Positions 1 through 6,916 of a stretch of DNA of 14,442 bases are shown here, in pieces. A program made the position numbers and the translations under genes. The DNA lies in assembly GCA_017938785.1 (NCBI GenBank), contig JAGBAU010000277.1:1-14442 (forward strand), read 5' to 3'. The notes below the pieces were generated by a model. It saw nothing but the letters and a program-made list of their open reading frames with translations, did no database searches and was not told the origin of the DNA. This DNA comes from Clostridia bacterium. Its GTDB lineage: Bacteria; Bacillota_A; Clostridia; Christensenellales; Aristaeellaceae. Numbering within the stretch: position 1 is the stretch's first letter; every line of letters begins with the position of its first letter.

Positions 1-642
1 CGCGGAATTCCATTGAATCACAAGACTGTTCAGCGTCTGATGAAAGAACTGGGCCTTGTTTGCCGTGTCAGAATGAAGAAATACCGCTCTTACAAGGGAG
101 AAGTCGGCAAAATCGCACCGAATCTGCTGAAACGCGACTTTAGCACTACGACACCGAATCAGAAATGGGTTACCGATGTCACGGAGTTTTCCCTATTTGG
201 CGAGAAGCTATATCTTTCGCCAATTCTGGATCTGCATTCCAACGATCTCGTAAGCTATGTAATTTCAGAACGCCCGGTGCTTTCGATGGTCATGAATATG
301 GTTGATGACGCCGCGCGCAGGCTGCCCCCGGGGGCAGCTCCCATTCTGCACTCCGATCAGGGCTGGCAGTATCAGCATAAGCATTATCAGAAGAAGTTGG
401 CCGATTACGGTATCATTCAAAGCATGAGTCGAAAGGGCAATTGTCTGGATAATGCCGTGATGGAAAACTTTTTCGGACTGCTGAAGAGCGAATTGCTCTA
501 TCTTCAGAACTTCGACTCGATGGAACACTTCAAACAAGAACTCATCGCCTACCTGGATTACTACAACAATTGCCGCATCAAGGCAAAGCTTAAGGGCTTG
601 CCGCCTGCTATTCACAGACAGCAAGCCCTCTCGGCTGCTTAG
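1..642 (+). CDS. IS3-family transposase OrfB, integrase catalytic domain (5' partial)
   Basis: C-terminal part of the DDE transposase that cuts and joins the ends of an IS3-family element. The frame is open to the first base (it reads Arg-Gly-Ile-Pro before the TTG codon at 13), so that TTG is not the start and the gene is cut by the window edge. The catalytic triad is complete: Asp in W-V-T-D (175-177), Asp in L-H-S-D-Q-G (355-357) and Glu in [10 protein letters not shown] (463-465). The last two are separated by 35 residues, the DD(35)E spacing of the IS3 family. The Y-Y-N-N-x-R motif near the C terminus is also typical. OrfB is normally made as an OrfAB frameshift fusion; the slippage site is upstream and not visible. 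No stop or frameshift interrupts the visible part, so the copy may be active. Confidence 0.93.
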   Translation, partial: RGIPLNHKTVQRLMKELGLVCRVRMKKYRSYKGEVGKIAPNLLKRDFSTTTPNQKWVTDVTEFSLFGEKLYLSPILDLHSNDLVSYVISERPVLSMVMNMVDDAARRLPPGAAPILHSDQGWQYQHKHYQKKLADYGIIQSMSRKGNCLDNAVMENFFGLLKSELLYLQNFDSMEHFKQELIAYLDYYNNCRIKAKLKGLPPAIHRQQALSAA

Positions 643-651
643 ACTATTCTT

Positions 652-677
652 CTGTCTAACTTTTTGGGGTCACTTCA
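652..677 (+). repeat. Right terminal inverted repeat of the IS3-family element
   Basis: Read on the minus strand this 26-bp end begins TGAAGTGACCCC and continues AAAAAGTTAGACAG. That is the classic tip of IS150-group elements, with the terminal TG (CA on the plus strand). It begins 9 bp after the transposase stop codon. The partner repeat lies outside the window. Confidence 0.8.
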
Positions 678-702
678 ATTCTGTCCGGCTCAAGAAATTG
701 TT

Positions 703-2142
703 TTATTCGGCGCAGAGCTTCTTGTAGAGCTCCATGTAGGTGAGAGCGGAACGATCCCAACCATACTGGCCCTTCATAGCGCGGGTGGCCAAGCCGGTAA
801 AGGTGATGCGGTTGTTCTTGTACATGTCAACAGCCTGCTCAATTACGTGCAGCATGTCATGTGCATTGTAGTTGAGGAAGGTAAAGCCATTGCCGTCGCC
901 GGTGTACTCATTGTAAGCAAGCACGGTATCGCGCAGGCCGCCGGTCTCGCGGGTGATCGGCAGGGTGCCGTAACGCAGGGAGATCAGCTGAGACAGACCG
1001 CAGGGCTCGAACATGGAGGGCATCAGGAACATATCGCAGGCACCGTAGATCTTGTGGGCGAGGGGATTGTTCATCTGGAAACAGGCGGATACCTGACCAG
1101 CATATCTCCACTGTGCCCAGCTGAACAGATCAACATACTTGCTTTCGCCCATACCCAGCACAACAAACTGCGCACCGGTGTTCATCATGGGTTCGAATAC
1201 GCACTCGATCAGATCCAGACCCTTCTGGCCGGAGAGACGGCTGACGAGACCGATCATAGGAATGTCTGCATCCTGCTTCAGACCAAGTTCCTTCTGCAGG
1301 GCCAGCTTGTTTTCAACCTTCTTCTCAAAGCTGTCTGCATCGTAATTCACGGGCAGGAAGGGATCGGCGGCGGGATCATACTCAACAACATCGATGCCGT
1401 TGAGGATACCGGACAGATTGGCTGCACGGCTGCGGAGCAGGCCGTCCAGGCGCTCACCGTAGTAGGCAGTCTGGATTTCCTCGGAGTAGGACGGACTTAC
1501 GGTGGTCACTTCGTCTGCATAAACGATACCGCCCTTCATGAAGGAGCACATGCCATAGAACTCAAGGCTGTCGCTGGTGTAGGCCAGATCGCCCAGATTC
1601 AGCAGTTCCTCGATGAAATCAATGGGGAAGATGCCCTGGAACTTCAGGTTGTGAATGGTGTATACGGTCTTGATGTTCTTGTAGAAATCAACGTCCTTAT
1701 ACTGAACCTTGATCATCACGGGCAGCAGACCGGTCTGCCAGTCGTTGCAATGCAGGATGTCCGGCTGGAAGTCGAGCTTGGGCAGGGCTTCCATAACGGC
1801 ACGGCAGAAGAATGCATATCTCTCGCCCTCATCGGTACCGGAACCGTAGACATAATCGCGGCCGAAATACTGCTCATTGTCCACGAAGTAGAAAGTGATG
1901 CCGGAGTATTCAAGCTTGTGCACGCCCACATACTGGCGACGCCAGCCGAGGTTCACATTGAAGTGAAGCACATGCTCCAGTTCCTCACGCCACTTTGCAT
2001 CCATGGTCTTGTAGAGGGGGAGGATGACGCGCACATCTGCGCCGGTCTTAATCAGCTCCTTGGGAAGAGCGCCAACTACGTCTGCAAGGCCGCCGGTCTT
2101 GATGAACGGAACGCACTCAGAAGTGGCAAACAAGATTTTCAT
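703..2142 (-). CDS. glgA: Glycogen synthase (ADP-glucose type, GT5)
   Basis: Transfers glucose from ADP-glucose to the non-reducing end of an alpha-1,4-glucan in the cytoplasm; the elongation step of glycogen synthesis. At 479 residues it has the usual bacterial GlgA length. The N-terminal GT-B domain carries the ADP-glucose motif K-T-G-G-L (residues 15-19) and H-C-N-D-W-Q-T (131-137). The C-terminal domain has S-R-L-x-x-Q-K-G (301-307) and the catalytic-loop motif P-S-M-F-E-P-C-G-L (375-383) with the conserved Glu379. The ATG at 2142 has a TGGAGG ribosome binding site 8-9 bases upstream. It is the last gene of glgC-glgD-glgA, 40 bp after glgD. No terminator is visible in the 25 bp between its stop and the insertion sequence, so its transcript probably runs antisense into the transposase gene. 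Confidence 0.97.
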   Translation of the reverse strand: MKILFATSECVPFIKTGGLADVVGALPKELIKTGADVRVILPLYKTMDAKWREELEHVLHFNVNLGWRRQYVGVHKLEYSGITFYFVDNEQYFGRDYVYGSGTDEGERYAFFCRAVMEALPKLDFQPDILHCNDWQTGLLPVMIKVQYKDVDFYKNIKTVYTIHNLKFQGIFPIDFIEELLNLGDLAYTSDSLEFYGMCSFMKGGIVYADEVTTVSPSYSEEIQTAYYGERLDGLLRSRAANLSGILNGIDVVEYDPAADPFLPVNYDADSFEKKVENKLALQKELGLKQDADIPMIGLVSRLSGQKGLDLIECVFEPMMNTGAQFVVLGMGESKYVDLFSWAQWRYAGQVSACFQMNNPLAHKIYGACDMFLMPSMFEPCGLSQLISLRYGTLPITRETGGLRDTVLAYNEYTGDGNGFTFLNYNAHDMLHVIEQAVDMYKNNRITFTGLATRAMKGQYGWDRSALTYMELYKKLCAE

Positions 2143-2182
2143 TTGAAAAACCTCCAGGATATTCGGATTATTGCCTGGTCAA

Positions 2183-3319
2183 TCAGACCGTGGTGCCCTT
2201 GCCGATCAGGCCGAGGTGGGAAGCCTTGCTGATCATGCGGCTCTTGGGAAGAACGGTTACATCCTTATCCAGGATGTAGTATTCCATTTCAGCACCATCC
2301 AGGATCTTACAGTCCTGCATTACGATACAGTTTTTGAGCTTGACGCCCTTGCCAACCTGCACGCCGCGGAACAGAACGCAGTTTTCAACTTCGCCTTCGA
2401 TAATGCAGCCGTCGGCGATCAGAGAGTTCTTCACGCTTGCTTCCTTGCGGTATACGGTGGGAGCATCGTCACGGGTCTTGGTGTAAACGGGCAGGGTGCC
2501 GAACAGCTCCTTGCGCACGTCGTTTTCAATGATTTCCTGGTTGAGCTTGAAGTAGCCCTTGATGGCCTCGATGCGGCGGAAGAAGCCATCGAACTCGTAA
2601 CCCATGATCTTCATGGACTTGGAGTTGATGTAGGGACGCAGAACGTCGGATTCGAAATCCTTCAGACCCTTAGAAACTGCCTGGTCGATCAGGTGGATCA
2701 GCAGAGTGCGCTTGATGATCAGGACATTTGCGCTCAGGTGCGGATAGTTTGCGGGGTTGGGGTTGATTTCAATGTCCTCGACGGTCTTATCGGCGCCGAT
2801 CTTCAGATAGGTATGGTTGTCAGTTACGGAGCTGGAGAACTCCATCTTGGCGGAATCCACCTTGACGTACATCATGGTGATGTCTGCGCCGGAAGCGATA
2901 TGCTGCTCGATCATAGGCTCGAAGCTGGTGTTGCAGACATAATCACTGGAGCTGACGATGACATAGGTCTGGCGGGAACGGCGCAGGTAATCGAAGTTTG
3001 CGCGCAGGGCTTCGATCAGGCCGGAATACTCGCCGCCGTTTTCACGGTTGAGGTAGGGGGGCAGGATGAACAGACCATTGTTGCGGGTGTGCAGATCCCA
3101 CTCCTTGCCGGAACCGAGGTGATCCATCAGGGAATGATAATTCTTCTGGGCGATGATGCCAACGTTGCGTACGCCGGAATTGACCAGATTGGAGATGGTG
3201 AAGTCAATGATGCGGTAACGACCGGCCACCGGAAGAGCGGCAACGGCGCGGTTGGCGGTCAGTTCGCGAAGATTGAAATTGTCTTTGCTGGTATAGACAA
3301 TACCCATTACGTCGTTCAT
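2183..3319 (-). CDS. glgD: Glucose-1-phosphate adenylyltransferase, GlgD subunit
   Basis: Non-catalytic or regulatory partner of GlgC in the heteromeric ADP-glucose pyrophosphorylase found in Firmicutes. The 378-residue protein keeps the nucleotidyltransferase fold, with V-A-G-R-Y-R-I-I-D-F near residue 31, the W-D-L-H segment near residue 74, and a C-terminal left-handed beta-helix of hexapeptide-type repeats. It lacks the Gly-rich G-G-x-G-x-R-L pyrophosphorylase loop: the N terminus reads N-F-N-L-R-E-L-T-A-N-R instead. In the sugar-binding region the Ser-Gly-Asp of GlgC is replaced by S-S-S-D-Y. These are the known hallmarks of GlgD. Its ATG shares one base with the TAA of glgC (TAATG at 3321-3317), so the two subunits are probably translationally coupled and made in equal amounts. 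Confidence 0.95.
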   Translation of the reverse strand: MNDVMGIVYTSKDNFNLRELTANRAVAALPVAGRYRIIDFTISNLVNSGVRNVGIIAQKNYHSLMDHLGSGKEWDLHTRNNGLFILPPYLNRENGGEYSGLIEALRANFDYLRRSRQTYVIVSSSDYVCNTSFEPMIEQHIASGADITMMYVKVDSAKMEFSSSVTDNHTYLKIGADKTVEDIEINPNPANYPHLSANVLIIKRTLLIHLIDQAVSKGLKDFESDVLRPYINSKSMKIMGYEFDGFFRRIEAIKGYFKLNQEIIENDVRKELFGTLPVYTKTRDDAPTVYRKEASVKNSLIADGCIIEGEVENCVLFRGVQVGKGVKLKNCIVMQDCKILDGAEMEYYILDKDVTVLPKSRMISKASHLGLIGKGTTV

Positions 3320-4515
3320 TATTTTGCCTCCCTTTCGGCGATGATTGCGGTGTCAACCTGTTCACCGGCAAGTACCTTGTAGCCCTCGGGCAGAACGGTG
3401 TCCTGACCAACCAGAGCGATGTCGCCCTCGGTTTCACCAACCACGCAGCCATTCTGGATCACGCAGTTTTCGGCAACGATGGCGCGGCGAACCACTGCGC
3501 CGGCCTTGATTTTGGTGTTGGGCATGATTACGCTGTCTTCAACCACTGCGCCTTCTTCAACGGTAACACCGGCAAAGAGTACGCTTGCGGTGGCGGTGCC
3601 GAAAACTTCGCAGCCTTCAGCAATCATGCTGCAATTCACCTTGGCATTTTCGCCGATGAAGTGAGGCGGCATGACGGGGGTGCGGGCATAGATGTTCCAG
3701 CGGTAATCAGTCAGGTCGAATTCCGGGGTCTCCTGCAACAGGTCCATATTGGCCTCCCACAGGCTGGCGATGGTGCCGACGTCCTTCCAGTAATCCTCGA
3801 AGCGGTGGGCCATCATGACCTTGCCGTCATTGAGCATCTTCGGAATGATGTTCTTACCGAAGTCGTTCTTGGATGCAGGATCGTTTTCGTCGTTGATCAG
3901 GTATTCACGCAGCAGCTTCCAGGTGAAGATGTAAACACCCATGGAAGCCAGATTGCTCTTGGGAACCGGAGGCTTCTCTTCGAATTCGATGATTCTGTCG
4001 GTTTCATCGGTGTTCATGATGCCGAAGGAGGAAGCAACCTTCATCGGGACAGGACGAACAGCGATGGTGACGTCGGCCTTGCGGTCGATGTGGAACTGCA
4101 GCATCTTGTTGTAGTCCATCTTGTAGATGTGGTCACCGGAGAGGATCAGCACATATTCAGGATCATACTGGTCGATGAAGCCGATGTTCTGGTAAATTGC
4201 GTTTGCGGTGCCCTTGTACCACTCAGCGCCCTTCAGGCCCTGGTAGGGGGGAAGCACATATACGCCGCCATTGTTCAGGTCGAGATCCCACGGAGCGCCG
4301 TTGCCGATGTAGCGGTTCAGCTCAAGGGGGCTGTACTGGGTCAGTACGCCAACGGTATCAATGTGGGAATTGGTGCAGTTGGACAGCGGAAAATCAATGA
4401 TTCTGTATTTTCCACCGAAGGGAACGGCAGGCTTTGCCACTTCCTTGGTGAGAAGGCCCAGACGACTGCCCTGGCCGCCGGCCAGCAGCATTGCGATACA
4501 TTTCTTCTTGCTCAC
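3319..4515 (-). CDS. glgC: Glucose-1-phosphate adenylyltransferase, catalytic subunit
   Basis: Makes ADP-glucose and pyrophosphate from ATP and glucose-1-phosphate, the committed step of bacterial glycogen synthesis. Visible signatures are the pyrophosphorylase loop [10 protein letters not shown] just after the N terminus, [15 protein letters not shown], the substrate-site [19 protein letters not shown] and a C-terminal beta-helix. I chose the GTG at 4515, giving [11 protein letters not shown] and 398 residues. This matches where the family normally starts, and AGGG lies 8 bases upstream. An in-frame TTG at 4557 would add 14 residues, but it has no ribosome binding site and lies only about 15 bases from the predicted transcription start. 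It is the first gene of the operon and overlaps glgD by one base. Confidence 0.95.
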   Translation of the reverse strand: MSKKKCIAMLLAGGQGSRLGLLTKEVAKPAVPFGGKYRIIDFPLSNCTNSHIDTVGVLTQYSPLELNRYIGNGAPWDLDLNNGGVYVLPPYQGLKGAEWYKGTANAIYQNIGFIDQYDPEYVLILSGDHIYKMDYNKMLQFHIDRKADVTIAVRPVPMKVASSFGIMNTDETDRIIEFEEKPPVPKSNLASMGVYIFTWKLLREYLINDENDPASKNDFGKNIIPKMLNDGKVMMAHRFEDYWKDVGTIASLWEANMDLLQETPEFDLTDYRWNIYARTPVMPPHFIGENAKVNCSMIAEGCEVFGTATASVLFAGVTVEEGAVVEDSVIMPNTKIKAGAVVRRAIVAENCVIQNGCVVGETEGDIALVGQDTVLPEGYKVLAGEQVDTAIIAEREAK

Positions 4516-4578
4516 GATGTTATCCCTGCTTTCAGTATGTTTTTGTTGTTCATTCAACGTTTTTCATACGCTGTTTCT

Positions 4579-4607
4579 ATTATACAACAAACTATCTAAA
4601 ATTACCA
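4579..4607 (-). promoter_or_regulatory. Promoter of the glgCDA operon
   Basis: On the minus strand a perfect -10 hexamer TATAAT (4584-4579) lies 17 bp from a weak -35-like TGGTAA (4607-4602). Transcription would start near 4572, giving a leader of about 57 bases to the GTG of glgC. An ATGT-AA-ACAT inverted repeat (4609-4618) sits just upstream of the -35 and could be a regulator site. The -10 is strong; the -35 assignment is weak. Confidence 0.5.
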
Positions 4608-4618
4608 GATGTAAACAT

Positions 4619-4637
4619 AAAATTCTGGAAGAATTTT
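4619..4637 (-). terminator. AT-rich hairpin after the acetate-kinase-like gene
   Basis: AAAATTCT-GGA-AGAATTTT is a perfect 8-bp inverted repeat with a 3-base loop, touching the stop codon of the kinase gene. On the minus strand the stem ends in four Ts. It contains only one G-C pair per arm, so it would be a weak terminator at best; some readthrough into glgCDA is likely. It could equally protect the 3' end of the mRNA. Confidence 0.3.
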
Positions 4638-5803
4638 CAGACGAGTTTTTTATATGTTTCGCGAACCACCATGAATTCTTCATTTGCGGGGATCACGAAG
4701 GCGGAAACGGCGGAATCTGCGGTGGTTATGCGGCGCTCCCCGCTCCCGTTTACATTGGCGTTTTCGTCAATCTTCAACCCCAGATGCGCCATGCTTTCCA
4801 GCAGCATACGCCGCAGGCGCACGCAGTTTTCACCGATTCCTCCGGTGAAGGCGACAGCATCCAGACCGCCGATTTCCATGGAATAGGCGCCGATGTAGCG
4901 CAGGATATGGGTGGCCAGAACCTTGAGCGCGAGCTCAGCCCGCTCATTGCCTGCGGCGATGGCATCCTCAATATCGCGCATATCGCCGGAAGTTCCGGAG
5001 ATGCCCTTCAGACCACCGTTTTTGCCGAGGCCATCATAGATTTCCTCCAGGGTGAGGCCCTGCTTGAGCAGATAGGGAACGATGTAAACGTCCACATCGC
5101 CCGTACGGCTGGCATGGGGAATGCCCATCTGCAGGGAAAAACCGAAGCTGTTGTCCATGCTCTTGCCGTCGAGGATCGCGCAGATGGAAGCGCTGCCGCC
5201 CAGATGGCAGGAAACCACGCGCCTGTAATCCTTCAGACGCTCGGCTATGTAGCCGTGGGAGGCGCCATGGTAGCCCATGCGGCGGATGCCGTACTTCTGG
5301 GTCCATTCATAGGGGATTGGGAAGACGCATCTCTCCTCAGGAATGGTTCTGTGGAAGGCGGTTTCAAATACGCCAACCTGCCTGACTTCCGGAAGCAGCT
5401 TTTTGAATACGGAGATCGCCTCCAGATACGGGCCGTTATGCGCGGGCGCAACGGAGAAATATGCGCGCATACCTTCGAGCACATCCTCCGTCAGCTCATG
5501 TACGCCGTAGTGATCCTTGGAGAGGACCGTCTTATAGCCGACAGCGGCAATCTGTGAAAGCTCATCGATGGCTCGAAGCTCGGAGACTGACAGCGCATCC
5601 AGAAACATCTGAATACCTGCGGTATAATCAGGCACCGACAGCTCATCCTTGTATACGGAGCCTGCGTCGCTCTTGTAGGAAAAAATGGCGTGTTCAGAAC
5701 CCACGCGCTCCACCTTGCCTTCTGCCAGAACAGTGAAACCAGGCATGTCCCAGAGCTTGAATTTCAGGGAAGTGCTGCCAGCGTTGCAAATCAAAATCTT
5801 CAT
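4637..5803 (-). CDS. Divergent acetate kinase family protein (acyl-phosphate kinase)
   Basis: An ASKHA-fold kinase related to acetate/propionate kinase, which interconverts acyl-phosphate plus ADP with the carboxylate plus ATP. The 388 residues match the family length (about 400). Conserved parts are N-A-G-S-T-S-L-K-F (7-15), A-P-A-H-N (His122), G-Y-H-G-A-S-H (His179), S-R-T-G-D (Arg233), G-D-M-R (Asp274, Arg276) and F-T-G-G-I-G-E-N (Glu325). Three usual catalytic positions are changed by hand alignment: the H-R-V-V-H-G-G motif is G-Y-K-T-V-L-S (Arg to Lys91), F-D-T-A-F-H is F-E-T-A-F-H (Asp to Glu147), and H-L-G-N-G is H-L-G-G-S (Asn to Gly203). It may therefore use another short-chain acid. 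The ATG at 5803 has GGAGG 11 bases upstream; an upstream in-frame start at 5827 would add 8 residues outside the family boundary. It is transcribed away from the GRE genes. No phosphotransacetylase gene is present. Confidence 0.85.
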   Translation of the reverse strand: MKILICNAGSTSLKFKLWDMPGFTVLAEGKVERVGSEHAIFSYKSDAGSVYKDELSVPDYTAGIQMFLDALSVSELRAIDELSQIAAVGYKTVLSKDHYGVHELTEDVLEGMRAYFSVAPAHNGPYLEAISVFKKLLPEVRQVGVFETAFHRTIPEERCVFPIPYEWTQKYGIRRMGYHGASHGYIAERLKDYRRVVSCHLGGSASICAILDGKSMDNSFGFSLQMGIPHASRTGDVDVYIVPYLLKQGLTLEEIYDGLGKNGGLKGISGTSGDMRDIEDAIAAGNERAELALKVLATHILRYIGAYSMEIGGLDAVAFTGGIGENCVRLRRMLLESMAHLGLKIDENANVNGSGERRITTADSAVSAFVIPANEEFMVVRETYKKLV

Positions 5804-5854
5804 CTGAAAGTGATCCTCCAAAATCATTCATTATTGTCGAAATCATGTGCTTTT

Positions 5855-5883
5855 ATCATATCTTTGGCGTTGGTTTTTGTCAA
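5855..5883 (-). promoter_or_regulatory. Promoter of the acetate-kinase-like gene
   Basis: On the minus strand TTGACA (5883-5878) and TATGAT (5860-5855) are separated by exactly 17 bp. The expected start is near 5848, giving a leader of about 45 bases that includes the GGAGG ribosome binding site. This is a near-consensus housekeeping promoter. Confidence 0.75.
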
Positions 5884-5915
5884 CCGAAGAATCCACATAT
5901 GACCGATTTGTTGAA

Positions 5916-5944
5916 TTGACAGTCAAGTTGGGCTATGATATGAT
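5916..5944 (+). promoter_or_regulatory. Promoter of the GRE activase gene, with overlapping palindrome
   Basis: TTGACA (5916-5921) and TATGAT (5939-5944) are separated by 17 bp. The predicted start, 7 bases past the -10, is position 5951, which is the A of an in-frame ATG, so the mRNA may be leaderless. The -35 forms part of a perfect 11-bp palindrome TTGAC-A-GTCAA (5916-5926), a plausible repressor site. It is divergent from the kinase promoter, with 32 bp between the two -35 boxes. Confidence 0.7.
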
Positions 5945-6817
5945 ATGCATATGGATAAGAATATAGAAGAAGTAAAAGGCCTCGTCTTTGATATAGAAGA
6001 ATTTGCAGTGTTTGACGGTCCGGGAATTCGCTGTGCAGTATTCCTGAAGGGCTGTCCTTTGCGCTGCATGTGGTGTCATAACCCTGAGGGACTTGCAGTA
6101 CATCCCCAGCGCGTTGTGACCCATTCTCTGTGCATACATTGCGGGGCGTGTGAAGAGGTATGCCCGTCCCCTGGCCACTGCATCGGCTGCGGGAAATGTG
6201 TGCCCGTATGTCCCAAGGGCTGCATTCGCATTGCTGGCACGCGTATGAGCGCCAGGGAAGTTGCAGAAAAGATCAGCAAACAGGCAAAAATACTTGCAAT
6301 CAACGGCGGCGGCGTTACCTTCTCCGGTGGGGAAGTGCTTTTGCAGAGTGAATTTGTAATCGCCGTGCGCAAGCTGGTGCCGGATGTGCATGCGCTCATT
6401 GAGACGAGCGGTTTTGCTTCTGCGGAAGTCTTTACCAGACTTGCCGAAGTCATGGACATGGTCATCATGGACGTCAAGATTGTTGATCCCGTTCTGCATA
6501 AGAAATACACGGGCGTTGACAATGCGCCGATACTGCGCAATCTTGAAATCCTTAAAGGAATGGGCAAACCCTTCCGGATTCGCGTTCCTCTGATTCCGAC
6601 GGTCAACGATACCCTTGAAAATATGGAAGCAACCGCGCGCTTGCTGGAAGGTGCGGATCAGCTTGAAAAGGTGGAGCTGATGCGCTACAATAAAGCTGCG
6701 GGCGCAAAATACAGCGGCGTCGGCATGAAGTACGAGCCTGATTTCCCGGAGCAACAGGAACCGCAGATTTTCCGCGAGCCTTTCGAAAAACGCGGAATTC
6801 AAGTAGATATTCTTTAA
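5945..6817 (+). CDS. Glycyl radical enzyme activase (radical SAM, two extra Fe-S motifs)
   Basis: Uses S-adenosylmethionine and a reduced [4Fe-4S] cluster to abstract a hydrogen from the partner's glycine, here most likely Gly622 of the downstream GRE. The radical-SAM triad is C37-x3-C41-x2-C44 in L-K-G-C-P-L-R-C-M-W-C-H-N-P-E, preceded by D-G-P-G-I-R. An inserted ferredoxin-like domain carries two C-x2-C-x2-C-x3-C motifs (C63/66/69/73 and C79/82/85/89). This insert is typical of activases for dehydratase, lyase and decarboxylase GREs and is absent from the short pyruvate formate-lyase activase. The SAM-binding F-S-G-G-E follows at 116-120. At 290 residues it has normal length. Start codons at 5945 and 5951 are both in frame, and no Shine-Dalgarno sequence precedes either. 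The predicted transcription start favours 5951, two residues shorter. The GRE lies 99 bp downstream on the same strand. Confidence 0.93.
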   Translation: MHMDKNIEEVKGLVFDIEEFAVFDGPGIRCAVFLKGCPLRCMWCHNPEGLAVHPQRVVTHSLCIHCGACEEVCPSPGHCIGCGKCVPVCPKGCIRIAGTRMSAREVAEKISKQAKILAINGGGVTFSGGEVLLQSEFVIAVRKLVPDVHALIETSGFASAEVFTRLAEVMDMVIMDVKIVDPVLHKKYTGVDNAPILRNLEILKGMGKPFRIRVPLIPTVNDTLENMEATARLLEGADQLEKVELMRYNKAAGAKYSGVGMKYEPDFPEQQEPQIFREPFEKRGIQVDIL

Positions 6818-6863
6818 TGAAATTTGTTTGTTTTTCCGGCAGAGTGTTTATTTATAACCAACG

Positions 6864-6879
6864 TGGAAAACGTTATCCA
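6864..6879. promoter_or_regulatory. Operator-like palindrome upstream of the GRE gene
   Basis: TGGAAAACGTTATCCA is a 16-bp palindrome with seven of eight pairs matching and a central CG, the layout of LacI/GalR- or CcpA-type operators. It lies in the 99-bp gap between activase and GRE, just after a possible -10 (TATAAC, 6853-6858). A repressor bound here could set GRE expression apart from the activase or act as a roadblock. The regulator is not in the window. Confidence 0.35.
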
Positions 6880-6916
6880 TACCTATAAACCGCAAACAAT
6901 AAGGGGGAGGATTTAT

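Larger units (their letters stand above)
1..677 (+). mobile_element. IS3-family (IS150-like) insertion sequence, right end
   Basis: This is the right-hand part of an insertion sequence: the C-terminal portion of an IS3-type transposase followed by a terminal inverted repeat that ends in CA at 677. The left end, the OrfA reading frame and the left repeat lie outside the window. The element sits tail to tail with glgA and ends 25 bp beyond the glgA stop codon. A 3- or 4-bp target duplication would start at 678, but this cannot be tested without the left end. Confidence 0.88.

Noticed and set aside
664..2232. 522-codon open frame on the plus strand opposite glgA
   Set aside because: It is the mirror of the well-conserved glgA gene, has no recognisable domain, and begins inside the IS end. 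Similar long frames lie opposite glgD (2171-3382), glgC (3661-4599) and the kinase (4361-5557).
5804..5827. Upstream in-frame start of the acetate-kinase-like gene
   Set aside because: It would place the GGAGG ribosome site inside the coding region and add residues before the conserved M-K-I-L-I start.
6824..6916. Upstream in-frame start of the GRE gene
   Set aside because: The 31 extra residues translate the leader with its operator-like palindrome and strong ribosome site; the ATG at 6917 is the clear start.
6818..6916. Riboswitch in the activase-GRE gap
   Set aside because: The 99 bases form only a small AACGT/ACGTT hairpin inside the operator-like dyad; no conserved aptamer core or terminator/antiterminator pair is visible.
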